DNA of 64,000 nt, from contig NZ_CP038020.1 in NCBI RefSeq assembly GCF_010120595.1, positions 620,001 through 684,000 on the forward strand. The letters run 5' to 3'. Positions 38,511 through 47,626 of the stretch are shown piece after piece. How positions within the stretch are numbered: position 1 is the first letter of the stretch; each line of letters begins with the position of its first letter. The notes beneath the pieces were generated by a model. It was not told the origin of the DNA. It did not search any database and was given only the letters and a program-made list of their open reading frames with translations. The position numbers and the translations under genes were made by a program. This stretch comes from Streptococcus thermophilus (GTDB lineage Bacteria; Bacillota; Bacilli; Lactobacillales; Streptococcaceae).

Positions 38511-39677
38511 ATGAAAGAAACATTTACATTAGTAGCAACTGCTGCAGCCGGACTTGAATCTGTGGTTGGACGTGAACTACGTGAGTTGGGGTATGAGACC
38601 CAGGTTGAAAATGGTAAGGTGCGTTTTCAGGGTGATGTTCGTGCGATTGCTGAAACTAACCTTTGGTTGAGAGCTGCAGACCGTATCAAGATTGTGGTGG
38701 GTGAGTTTCCAGCACGTACTTTTGAGGAGCTTTTTCAGGGAGTTTTTGCTTTGGACTGGGAAAATTATCTTCCCTTAGGTGCAAAGTTCCCAATTTCAAA
38801 AGCTAAATGTGTTAAATCAAAGCTTCATAATGAGCCGTCTGTTCAGGCGATTTCTAAAAAAGCTGTCGTTAAAAAACTACAGAAGTATTTCCACCGTCCG
38901 GAAGGAGTGCCTCTTCAAGAAACAGGTGCGGAATTTAAGATTGAAGTTTCTATCTTAAAGGATAAGGCTACTATTTTAATTGATACTACAGGCGCTAGTC
39001 TTTTTAAGCGTGGTTATCGTACTGATAAAGGTGGGGCACCTATTAAAGAAAATATGGCAGCTGCTATTCTTGAACTTAGCAACTGGTATCCTGACAAACC
39101 TTTGATTGACCCAACTTGTGGTTCGGGGACCTTCTGTATTGAAGCTGCTATGATTGGAATGAATATTGCACCAGGTTTTAATCGTGATTTTGCTTTTGAG
39201 GCATGGAATTGGGTGGGTAAAGATTTAGTACAGTCAGTACGAGATGAAGCTGATAGCAAGGCAAATTACGATGTTGCATTAGACATTATGGGGTGTGATA
39301 TTGATAGCCGTATGGTTGAGATTGCTAAGGCTAATGCTCGCGAAGCTGGTCTTGAAGATGTTGTTAAATTCAAACAAATGCGTTTACAGGACTTGAAAAC
39401 AGATAAAATAAACGGTGTCATTATTTCAAATCCTCCTTATGGGGAGCGCTTGTTGGATGACAAGGCCGTGGATATCTTGTATAATGAAATGGGTCAAACT
39501 TTTGCGCCGCTTAAAACGTGGAGCAAGTTTATCTTGACCAGTGATGAACAATTTGAAAGTAAATACGGCATGAAAGCTGATAAAAAACGTAAGCTTTATA
39601 ACGGAACACTTCGCGTTGATTTGTATCAATATTTTGGAGAGCGTGTTCGCCGTTCTGAGGCTAGAAAGGTAAATTAA
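38511..39677 (+). CDS. THUMP-domain class I rRNA methyltransferase (RlmL/YpsC type)
   Basis: 388 residues. It probably methylates N2 of a guanine in 23S rRNA using SAM. The N-terminal THUMP region (about 1-160) contains LESVVGRELRELGYETQVEN. The Rossmann domain has DPTCGSGTFCIEAA (SAM binding) and ISNPPYGERL (catalytic). ATG 38511 is preferred to the in-frame ATG 38505, because AAAAGG ends at 38504 and would leave no spacer for the earlier one. mapZ follows after 2 bases, so the two are coupled. Confidence 0.9.
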   Translation: MKETFTLVATAAAGLESVVGRELRELGYETQVENGKVRFQGDVRAIAETNLWLRAADRIKIVVGEFPARTFEELFQGVFALDWENYLPLGAKFPISKAKCVKSKLHNEPSVQAISKKAVVKKLQKYFHRPEGVPLQETGAEFKIEVSILKDKATILIDTTGASLFKRGYRTDKGGAPIKENMAAAILELSNWYPDKPLIDPTCGSGTFCIEAAMIGMNIAPGFNRDFAFEAWNWVGKDLVQSVRDEADSKANYDVALDIMGCDIDSRMVEIAKANAREAGLEDVVKFKQMRLQDLKTDKINGVIISNPPYGERLLDDKAVDILYNEMGQTFAPLKTWSKFILTSDEQFESKYGMKADKKRKLYNGTLRVDLYQYFGERVRRSEARKVN

Positions 39678-39679
39678 AC

Positions 39680-41542
39680 GTGTCAGAAGATAAAACACAA
39701 AATGGCTATGAAGAAAGCCAAGAGTTAGATTTCCAAGATGCCAAGGAAATGACAGTCGGTGAGGCTGTCCGCAAAGAAGCTGAGATTAATGCTGGTGTAA
39801 CCGAAACAGATAGTATTTTGGATAAGTATATTAAGCAACATCGTGAAGAAGTTACCTCACAAAAATTCTCAAAGAAAATTGAAGCAGATGGCGATACATC
39901 ACCCTTGGATGCCTTCATTCAAAAGCAACGTCAGGAATTTGCTGATTCAGGTTTGATTGGTCAAACATTGGCTAATGAGTCAACTAACTCAACGACTGCT
40001 GACGAAACAGTAACACCTATTACATCTGGTTTTGGCACAACTGAAACTAAGGCAGATGATACTCGAGCTCCTGTTGACTCTGAAATCACTGTGAAACCAG
40101 AAAGTGAAAGCTCTGAAACCATCATAACATCAACTAATGCTGATCGTTTTATCACGTCAGAATCAGAAAAATTTGATCTTGGTGAAGCCCTTGCTGCGAC
40201 GACTACCTCAACTAATCAACAAGTTGATAACACTGCTATGGTAGACAATGTTGATGATCCGAAACCAGAAAGTACTTTACCTGCTGATGACAAGGCTTCT
40301 GAACCACAAGCCTCTAAACCTCTGTTGGAAGATGTTGAAGTCTCAGAAACAATCGACTCAGAAGCTATTGCCACAACAGTTGCTGGTGTAACAGGAGTTA
40401 AAGCTGATGAAGCAAAAGCGACACCAAAAGTGTCTATGACAGTTAGTCGTCCATCAGCAGAAGATAAAATCTCTTCAGGGTCTATTTCTCCATCTCATAA
40501 AGGTGTCTTTGATGGTGATATTCCAGTTTATCGCCGTAAGGGTGTTGTTATAGGTGCTCTCACGGTTCTTGCTCTAGCTATAATTGGTGGGAGCTATGCT
40601 CTTTATAAAGTAACACATAGCCAATCTGCGAAAACTACAAGCACTGCTTCTTCAGCAGTGATATCATCATCAAGCAAGGGCGCATCAGCTTCTGATAATA
40701 AAGCCTTCGAAGACATGTATAAGAATTTCTTCACAGATGATGAGCAAACAAAACTAGCTAATGATCAATTTGGTAAGCTATCAGACTTGGAAAAACTACT
40801 TAAAAAATTGGAAAAAACCAAGTATTATGATGCAGCTAAGACCAAATACGATAACTTGAAGAAACAAATCGAAGCTATTGAAAAAGTCAATAGTAAGTAT
40901 GAATCAGATGCTCTTGTAGACGGTAGCTATAATGCCTCTATCTCAGTTAAATCTGATGCAAACTTTAATGATCTTTCAGAACGTGTAACAAATACTGGCA
41001 ATGCTAGTCTTGATAGCATTATCCAAGAAGTCATTAAGGGCGGTAAAACACAGCTTGAAGAAAAGGGTAAGGCTGCAAGTGCAACGTCTGCAGTGACAGC
41101 TTCTGAAAGTGTTAATACTGCTACTCCTTCGGGAGATAACACATCTGGAGCAGCTAATTCAGGTGTAACAGGTACGGCTGGTGGAGTTTCTAGTGGTACA
41201 GCTGCAACTTCAACAGTTGTGACACGTGGCATCATGAATTACAATCCATCTATCCTTCAACGTGATCGCTCTCGTGTGCCTTATAATGCAAACGTAGTAG
41301 CGGATACAAGTAATCCAGCTTGGACTTGGGCTAATGGTGTTCTTGATAAGATTATTGCAACATCTCACTCACGTGGGTACTTCTCAGGAGATAACTTTAT
41401 CCTTGAGCCAGTCAACATCATCAACGGAAATGGTTACTACAACATGTACCTTCCAGATGGAACTTATCTCTTTAGTATCAACTGTAAGACAGGTTACTTT
41501 GTAGGCAATGGTTCAGGTCACTCAGATAAACTTGATTATTAA
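39680..41542 (+). CDS. mapZ: Mid-cell-anchored protein Z
   Basis: 620 residues with a GTG start. A long acidic cytoplasmic part (about 1-285) contains several Thr-rich stretches, the sort of residues phosphorylated by StkP in pneumococcus. One membrane span follows at about 287-308 (VVIGALTVLALAIIGGSYAL). Outside are a helical region (KFEDM-like, lots of Lys/Asp), a Ser/Thr/Ala/Gly linker, and a conserved C-terminal domain from about residue 515 (ILQRDRSRVPYNANVVADTS). MapZ forms rings that guide FtsZ to midcell. The place next to rlmL, rnpB and gpsB matches streptococci. Confidence 0.9.
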   Translation: MSEDKTQNGYEESQELDFQDAKEMTVGEAVRKEAEINAGVTETDSILDKYIKQHREEVTSQKFSKKIEADGDTSPLDAFIQKQRQEFADSGLIGQTLANESTNSTTADETVTPITSGFGTTETKADDTRAPVDSEITVKPESESSETIITSTNADRFITSESEKFDLGEALAATTTSTNQQVDNTAMVDNVDDPKPESTLPADDKASEPQASKPLLEDVEVSETIDSEAIATTVAGVTGVKADEAKATPKVSMTVSRPSAEDKISSGSISPSHKGVFDGDIPVYRRKGVVIGALTVLALAIIGGSYALYKVTHSQSAKTTSTASSAVISSSSKGASASDNKAFEDMYKNFFTDDEQTKLANDQFGKLSDLEKLLKKLEKTKYYDAAKTKYDNLKKQIEAIEKVNSKYESDALVDGSYNASISVKSDANFNDLSERVTNTGNASLDSIIQEVIKGGKTQLEEKGKAASATSAVTASESVNTATPSGDNTSGAANSGVTGTAGGVSSGTAATSTVVTRGIMNYNPSILQRDRSRVPYNANVVADTSNPAWTWANGVLDKIIATSHSRGYFSGDNFILEPVNIINGNGYYNMYLPDGTYLFSINCKTGYFVGNGSGHSDKLDY

Positions 41543-41554
41543 TAAAAATCGACG

Positions 41555-41579
41555 ACACTCCCTAGGGAGTGTTTTTTTG
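41555..41579 (+). terminator. Terminator after mapZ
   Basis: ACACTCCC (41555-41562) pairs with GGGAGTGT (41565-41572), followed by TTTTTT. Confidence 0.85.
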
Positions 41580-41616
41580 TTTTATCTTGGTGAAGTCCGA
41601 GTTTATAAGAGTTTTG

Positions 41617-41625
41617 TGCTATAAT
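41617..41625 (+). promoter_or_regulatory. Extended -10 promoter of the SNF2 gene
   Basis: TGCTATAAT (TATAAT 41620-41625), 26 bases before the start codon. Confidence 0.7.
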
Positions 41626-41651
41626 AGGGGGATAAGATAGGGGTGAATACT

Positions 41652-44600
41652 ATGGCGAAATTGATGCCGGGTAGAGTCCGTAATGAGGGGATTAAACTTT
41701 TTGAAAAGGGTTTAATTGCCATTAGTCAGGTCTCAGAAACTCAGTTGGACACGACAGTTGGCCAACATCATTTAATTTATGCACTCGATGATTCTGAAAT
41801 CATGTGTGACTGTGATTTTTTCGCTCAAAAAGGCTATTGCTCCCATTTGGCAGCGGTTGAGTATTATCTAAAAAATGCTAAGGAGGGCCAGCGTCTCTTA
41901 GCAAAATTAGAGGAGAAACAAGAGTCCGCCCAGGACCAAGAGCGGGGGCGTTCTTTTGGTGGTTTATTTTTAGAGAGCCTTTCTCTGAATGAGGATGATA
42001 CAGTTAGATATAGCCTCACGGTAGAGGGAGAGGAATCTACCTTTGGTTCAGAGATTTGGTGGAGTTTACGTTTACGTCGCTTACCGGACGAACGTTCTTA
42101 CGTTGTTCGAGATATCCCAGCCTTCCTCAAGCTTATAGAGACTGAAGGCTATTATCAGATAGGTAAGAATTACTATGAACCTCTATCACTCATTCAGTTC
42201 GACCAGGCTTCACAAGCATTTTTAGACTTTTTAGGACGGATGATTCCAGATGAAGCCAAAACAAATTTAACCTTTATTTTACCGAATAATGCACGACACC
42301 TTAGTCTCCCCTATGGTTTTTTTGAGGAGGGATTGAGGTTGATGCAAGATTTGGATGGCTTCAGGTTTGAATGGGAAGGTATTGAATATCGCAGCTTTTT
42401 GGTAGAGGACTTGACTGCTAAAGCCAATCTTTTCTCGTTTGATATTTGTGTCGAGCCCAAAATGATTGAATTGACTGTTGCTGAGAAAAATAGCCAAACA
42501 TTTTTTAATAATCGTATTATCTTTTATCAGGGTGTTTTCTATCGTCTTAATAGAAAACAGCAAAAAATTTTGCTTGGCTTACGTTCTCTCCCTATCGGAA
42601 GTAATTTGAATAAACATGTCAGTTTTAATCTAGAAGAACAAGCTATCTTAGCTGCTAGTCTTTCTGATTTTAAGACTATGGGACCGGTTAAAGCCCCAAA
42701 AGCGTTTAATATCAAAGATTTCACCCCGAGATTTCGCTTTGATTTGAAAGGTGAACGCGAGGTTGTGCTCACATTGGCTTTTGATTTTGATGGATATGTT
42801 GTGGATAATCGTTATGAGTTAAGTCATTTAGGCTTTACTAGTAACTATCGTAATGAACAGGCTATTTTTCGTTTGATGGTTAAACATGGATTTACCCCTG
42901 ATTTTCAGTCATCTAAACGCTTAAATAGCAATCAAGAGCTCTATGATTTTTTTATAAATACTCTACCAGCTTTTGAAAATGCAGGGCCAGTTCTTATTGG
43001 ACAGGAGTTGCGTGACTTACGTGTTGAACAGAGTCCACAAATTCAGGTAGAGCGTCAAGGAAATCTATTAGATATTTCGTTTGATTTTTCAAGTCTCGAT
43101 GATGGGGATGTGGATCATGCTTTAGAAGCTTTGATGGACAGAGCGCCCTACTTTGTTAATCGTAGTGGTCAGTTGATTGTCTTTGATGAGGGGACACAAC
43201 GTATCAGTGAGAGTCTAAGAACTTTGAGGGCCCGTTATTCGGGGGAAGGGCATCTAGAACTCCATCAATTAGCCGCCTATCAATTGATGGACTCTCTTTC
43301 AGAAAATGATTCTGTTCGTTTTTCAGAAGATTTTCAACAGCTAGCGCAACATTTGAGAAAACCGGAAACGTTCGACCTGCCATCCTATCATGTAGAAGTT
43401 AACCTTCGTCCTTACCAAGAAAGAGGAGTTCAATGGCTATCAATGTTGCATCACTATGGTTTTGGTGGTATTTTAGCCGACGATATGGGGTTGGGGAAAA
43501 CTTTACAGACCATTGCTTATCTTTCTGCACATTTAGAGGATGGACAACGAGTCTTGGTTCTATCGCCATCGAGTTTAATTTACAATTGGCAGGATGAATT
43601 TAAAAAATTTGCTCCTCAGTTAGATGTAGCAGTTTCTTATGGACTTAAGCCAAAACGTGATGAGATCATTGCAGAAGACCATCAGATTATTATTACTAGC
43701 TATGCTTCATTCCGTCAGGATTTTGATGTTTATAAGGCTGGTCAGTATGATTATCTCATTCTAGATGAGGCACAGGTCATGAAGAATACTCAGACGAAGA
43801 TTGCTCAATATTTACGTGATTTTTCTGTTCCGCATTGCCTAGCTCTATCTGGAACGCCTATTGAAAATCATTTGTTGGAGATTTGGTCTATTTTCCAGAT
43901 TGTTTTACCGGGGCTTTTACCAGCTAAGAAAACTTTTCTTAAGCTAACACCTATGGAAGTGGCCCGGTACATTACTCCATTTATTCTTAGACGTAAAAAA
44001 GATGAGGTTCTTCCTGATTTACCGGACCTGATTGAAATTACGCACCAAAGTGAATTGTCGGATAGTCAAAAGGCTATTTATTTAGCACAATTGCAACAGA
44101 TGCAACAAGGTTTAATTTCAGCAAGTGATCAGGAAATTAATCGTCGTAAGGTGGAAATCTTGTCAGGAATTACCCGCTTACGCCAAATCTGTGACACGCC
44201 AGCCCTCTTTATGGATTACGCTGGTGATAGTGGGAAATTAGATAGTCTTAGAGACCTACTTAGTCAAATTAAGGAATCAGACCATCGTGTCCTTATTTTT
44301 TCACAATTTCGTGGGATGTTAGATATTACAGAGGAACTTTTACAAGAGTTAGGTATTTCCTCTTATAAGCTAACAGGGTCGACCCCATCTGATAGTCGTC
44401 ATGAGATGACCAGAGCCTTCAATCAGGGGAGTCGAGATGCCTTTTTGATTTCTTTAAAAGCAGGGGGGGTAGGACTCAACTTGACTGGTGCTGATACAGT
44501 TATTCTGATTGACCTTTGGTGGAATCCAGCGGTGGAAATGCAGGCTATTAGTCGTGCTCATCGTATAGGTCAGAAACAAAATGTCGAAGTTTTCCGTTTG

Positions 44601-44747
44601 ATTACAAGAGGTACTATCGAAGAGAAGATTCTTGAGCTTCAAGAAGGTAAGAAAAATCTCGTTACAACAGTATTAGATGGCAATGAAAGCTGTGCTAGCA
44701 TGACAGTTGAGGATATTAAAGAAATTCTTGGTATTGCAATATCTTAA
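41652..44747 (+). CDS. SNF2-family DEAD/DEAH-box helicase with SWIM zinc finger
   Basis: 1031 residues. An N-terminal SWIM zinc finger (MCDCDFFAQKGYCSHLA) is followed by a large middle domain, then the Swi2/Snf2 ATPase. Walker A is ADDMGLGKTLQT (near residue 612), Walker B is LILDEAQVMKN (near 703), and SGTPIENHLLEIWS is motif III. The helicase C half has GSTPSDSRHEM and SRAHRIGQKQNVEVFRL. Such proteins translocate on double-stranded DNA; the bacterial role is mostly unknown. ATG 41652 fits the GGGGTG ribosome-binding site better than GTG 41643. Confidence 0.9.
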   Translation: MAKLMPGRVRNEGIKLFEKGLIAISQVSETQLDTTVGQHHLIYALDDSEIMCDCDFFAQKGYCSHLAAVEYYLKNAKEGQRLLAKLEEKQESAQDQERGRSFGGLFLESLSLNEDDTVRYSLTVEGEESTFGSEIWWSLRLRRLPDERSYVVRDIPAFLKLIETEGYYQIGKNYYEPLSLIQFDQASQAFLDFLGRMIPDEAKTNLTFILPNNARHLSLPYGFFEEGLRLMQDLDGFRFEWEGIEYRSFLVEDLTAKANLFSFDICVEPKMIELTVAEKNSQTFFNNRIIFYQGVFYRLNRKQQKILLGLRSLPIGSNLNKHVSFNLEEQAILAASLSDFKTMGPVKAPKAFNIKDFTPRFRFDLKGEREVVLTLAFDFDGYVVDNRYELSHLGFTSNYRNEQAIFRLMVKHGFTPDFQSSKRLNSNQELYDFFINTLPAFENAGPVLIGQELRDLRVEQSPQIQVERQGNLLDISFDFSSLDDGDVDHALEALMDRAPYFVNRSGQLIVFDEGTQRISESLRTLRARYSGEGHLELHQLAAYQLMDSLSENDSVRFSEDFQQLAQHLRKPETFDLPSYHVEVNLRPYQERGVQWLSMLHHYGFGGILADDMGLGKTLQTIAYLSAHLEDGQRVLVLSPSSLIYNWQDEFKKFAPQLDVAVSYGLKPKRDEIIAEDHQIIITSYASFRQDFDVYKAGQYDYLILDEAQVMKNTQTKIAQYLRDFSVPHCLALSGTPIENHLLEIWSIFQIVLPGLLPAKKTFLKLTPMEVARYITPFILRRKKDEVLPDLPDLIEITHQSELSDSQKAIYLAQLQQMQQGLISASDQEINRRKVEILSGITRLRQICDTPALFMDYAGDSGKLDSLRDLLSQIKESDHRVLIFSQFRGMLDITEELLQELGISSYKLTGSTPSDSRHEMTRAFNQGSRDAFLISLKAGGVGLNLTGADTVILIDLWWNPAVEMQAISRAHRIGQKQNVEVFRLITRGTIEEKILELQEGKKNLVTTVLDGNESCASMTVEDIKEILGIAIS

Positions 44748-44810
44748 TCTGTTATATTTAATATTGGAATACTAAGATATAAAAATGACACTAGGCAAAT
44801 CTTTTGAATT

Positions 44811-44902
44811 AGGATATAATAGAATATTGCAAGACGTATCTCCCCATTCCCGATTGTTTATATTAAGATACGCATCATCTCGAAAACGAAAGGAAGTCTT
44901 TT
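44811..44902 (+). promoter_or_regulatory. Promoter-like -10 and hairpin before the basic protein gene
   Basis: TATAAT at 44815-44820 lies about 85 bases upstream of ATG 44903. In the resulting leader CGTATCT (44835-44841) pairs with AGATACG (44866-44872). There is no T tract. It may be a stabilising or regulatory hairpin. Confidence 0.4.
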
Positions 44903-45619
44903 ATGCATCGCCAAAGACGACAATTTCCGTTGATTCCGGACGGAGAATCTTGCTTGCAAGAACCTATCTCTATGCGTTTATACGAAAATGAAGATTTAAT
45001 CACTAATATCCGTGGTCCTTATCAGGATAAGGACTATAACGATTTCTTTCTGAACCATGATTTCTTGTCAGCTAAGCCTCATAAACGTAAGCAGGCTCCA
45101 GACCGAGCTGAAACACAAGAGGATGGAATGACTTATGCTGAAGAAGCCCGTGAAAAGGCGAAGCGTGACGTACGTGATAAACGCCAAAAATACCTACGCC
45201 AAGAAGCTCAATCAACTAAATCTACGAATATCCGTTCACTAGCTGCTAAGCCTAAGGTAGAAAATAAGCCAAGCTTTGAGGCTACTGTTGAGGCAGTTGC
45301 TGTAACGACGGATAAGGAGCCAGTGATGGCGTCTATCTTGGGAGCTCCTGTAAGTGCTATTAAGAGAACATTAGCACCAAATGGTAAACACTCAAAAATC
45401 CATCACTTGGCAAATCGTCTGAAACAAGATACTTATATCTTGGCAGAAGTGGCTCCAACTTATCAACAACCTAGTAATCCATCTCGTAAGAACGTCAAGA
45501 AAAATAGCTATGACTTCTTGAAACGTAGCCAGGTTTATAATTACACAGAACGTCAAATTCACCGTGAACACCGAATTGCTCAAGAACTAAATTTGACGCA
45601 TTTAGAAGATGCAAATTAA
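44903..45619 (+). CDS. Conserved streptococcal protein of unknown function
   Basis: 238 residues with no recognised domain. It is hydrophilic and strongly charged: a middle Lys/Arg/Glu helix (EEAREKAKRDVRDKRQKYLR), an Ala/Val/Pro-rich region (about 110-150), and a basic C-terminal part (SRKNVKKNSYDFLKRSQVYN). No signal peptide or membrane span is seen, so it is cytoplasmic. AAAGGAAG precedes the ATG. It lies 26 bases before murC and may be co-transcribed with it. Its position before murC suggests a link with envelope growth, which is only inference. Confidence 0.75.
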   Translation: MHRQRRQFPLIPDGESCLQEPISMRLYENEDLITNIRGPYQDKDYNDFFLNHDFLSAKPHKRKQAPDRAETQEDGMTYAEEAREKAKRDVRDKRQKYLRQEAQSTKSTNIRSLAAKPKVENKPSFEATVEAVAVTTDKEPVMASILGAPVSAIKRTLAPNGKHSKIHHLANRLKQDTYILAEVAPTYQQPSNPSRKNVKKNSYDFLKRSQVYNYTERQIHREHRIAQELNLTHLEDAN

Positions 45620-45645
45620 TCGCAGTTTGATTGCAAGGAGAAACT

Positions 45646-46974
45646 ATGTCAAAAACTTATCATTTTATTGGAATTAAAGGATCTGGTATGTCGGCTTTGG
45701 CTTTGATGCTCCATCAAATGGGACACAAGGTTCAAGGTTCCGATGTGGAAAAATACTACTTCACTCAACGTGGTCTTGAGCAAGCGGGCATTCCAATCCT
45801 TCCTTTCGATGAAAAAAACATCACTGAAGATGTTGAATTGATTGCTGGGAATGCTTTTCGTGAAGATAACAACGTTGAAATTGCTTATGCCATTAAAAAT
45901 GGTTATAAGTTCAAGCGTTACCATGAATTTTTGGGTCATTTCATGAATCAGTTCACTAGCTTTGGTGTGGCTGGTGCACATGGTAAGACCTCTACGACAG
46001 GACTCTTGTCACACTCTATGAAAAACATCACAGATACGTCATACCTTATCGGTGATGGAACAGGACGTGGTTCTGCCAATGCGCAATACTTTGTCTTTGA
46101 AGCAGATGAATATGAACGTCATTTCATGCCGTACCATCCTGCTTACTCAATTATCACTAACATTGACTTTGACCATCCAGATTACTTTACAAGTATTGAT
46201 GATGTTTTCTCAGCATTCGATGATTATGCAAAGCAAGTACAAAAAGGGCTCTTTGTTTACGGTGAGGATTCTAACCTCCGTAAAATTACATCCAATGCAC
46301 CAATCTATTATTATGGATTTGAAGAAAATGATGACTTCATGGCAACAGATATTATTCGTACAACCACGGGGTCTAACTTCAAGGTGAAGCATGATGGACA
46401 AATCATAGGGGAATTCCATGTACCAGCTTATGGTCGTCACAATATCTTGAATGCAACTGCGGTTATTGCTAACTTGTATGTAGCTGGTTTTGACATGGCC
46501 TTAGTTGCTGAACATCTAAAAACTTTCTCAGGGGTTAAACGTCGTTTCACAGAGAAAATTATTAGTGATACTGTTATCATCGATGACTTTGCTCACCACC
46601 CAACTGAAATTATTGCAACACTAGATGCAGCACGTCAAAAGTACCCATCTAAAGAGATCGTTGCTATTTTTCAACCACATACTTTTACCCGTACCATTGC
46701 TCTTCTTGATGACTTTGCTGAGGCTTTAAATGAAGCGGATGCTGTCTATCTGGCACAAATTTATGGTTCTGCGCGTGAAGTTGACCACGGTGATGTAAAG
46801 GTTGAAGATCTTGCCGCTAAGATCAATAAACCTGCCAAAGTGGTTACAGTTGAGAATGTTTCACCTCTCCTTGACCATGACAATGCTGTCTATGTCTTTA
46901 TGGGAGCTGGGGACATCCAACTTTATGAACGTTCATTTGAAGAGCTCCTAGCAAGCTTGCAAACCCACATGTAA
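45646..46974 (+). CDS. murC: UDP-N-acetylmuramate-L-alanine ligase
   Basis: 442 residues. It adds L-Ala to UDP-MurNAc in the cytoplasm, the first amino acid of the peptidoglycan stem. The N-terminal Rossmann motif is [14 protein letters not shown], the ATP loop is [11 protein letters not shown], and [10 protein letters not shown] is the conserved Mur ligase block. ATG 45646 with AAGGAG upstream is used, not the in-frame ATG at 45631. A weak hairpin (AGCG/CGCT) follows at about 46985-47010. Confidence 0.96.
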   Translation: MSKTYHFIGIKGSGMSALALMLHQMGHKVQGSDVEKYYFTQRGLEQAGIPILPFDEKNITEDVELIAGNAFREDNNVEIAYAIKNGYKFKRYHEFLGHFMNQFTSFGVAGAHGKTSTTGLLSHSMKNITDTSYLIGDGTGRGSANAQYFVFEADEYERHFMPYHPAYSIITNIDFDHPDYFTSIDDVFSAFDDYAKQVQKGLFVYGEDSNLRKITSNAPIYYYGFEENDDFMATDIIRTTTGSNFKVKHDGQIIGEFHVPAYGRHNILNATAVIANLYVAGFDMALVAEHLKTFSGVKRRFTEKIISDTVIIDDFAHHPTEIIATLDAARQKYPSKEIVAIFQPHTFTRTIALLDDFAEALNEADAVYLAQIYGSAREVDHGDVKVEDLAAKINKPAKVVTVENVSPLLDHDNAVYVFMGAGDIQLYERSFEELLASLQTHM

Positions 46975-47034
46975 TATATTAAGGGCTGTAGCGATTTCGC
47001 TCGGCTCTTTCTCTTGGATAGAAAGGAATCTTAG

Positions 47035-47527
47035 ATGATTATTCGACACGCTAGAACGAATGATTGGACTGATGTTGTTCGTATAGAACAAGATAAATTT
47101 TTCGCCTGAAGAGGCTGCTACACCAGAGGCTCTTGCAGAGCGTTTAGAGACAATTTGCGATACTTTCCTAATTGCTGAAATTGATGGCACTGTAGCTGAT
47201 TATATCGAAGGACCTGTGATTTCGGAACGATATCTTACAGATGACTTGTTCTACAAGGTAACTCCTAATGCTAGTCAAGGAGGCTATATCGCGGTTACTA
47301 GTTTATCTATCTCCAAAGACTTTAAAAGGCAAGGTGTTGGAACATCCTTGATTGCAGCTTTTAAAGACCTGGCTATTGCTCAAAAACGTCAAGGGATTAG
47401 CTTGACTTGTCATGATTACCTGATTACCTACTATGAGATGAATGGTTTCATTGACGAAGGTGAGTCCAAATCAAACCATGGCGATAGTATTTGGTATAAT
47501 ATGGTCTGGGAGAACCCAGAAGGCTAG
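47035..47527 (+). pseudogene. GNAT acetyltransferase, frameshift
   Basis: MIIRHARTNDWTDVVRIEQD is followed by a five-T run (47098-47102) where one extra T brings TGA (47108-47110). With four T the frame reads FSPEEAATPEALAERLETIC and continues to the TAG at 47527, through the acetyl-CoA loop KDFKRQGVGTSLIAAFKDLA. It is otherwise complete at about 163 residues, so the lesion is probably recent. Substrate unknown. Confidence 0.85.
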
Positions 47528-47568
47528 TAATACCAGTGTTACGTTACTGTGACAAAGAACCAATTGAT

Positions 47569-47597
47569 TTGCATTAACTGGTTTTTTAAGATATAAT
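47569..47597 (+). promoter_or_regulatory. Promoter of mltG
   Basis: TTGCAT (47569-47574) and TATAAT (47592-47597), 17-base spacer. Confidence 0.7.
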
Positions 47598-47626
47598 GGC
47601 GTTTGTTACTATAGAGGAGGTATGCC

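Noticed and set aside
44785..44991. 68-codon ORF before the unknown basic protein
   Set aside because: It overlaps the better-supported gene at 44903 in another frame, has no ribosome-binding site, and starts upstream of the likely promoter.
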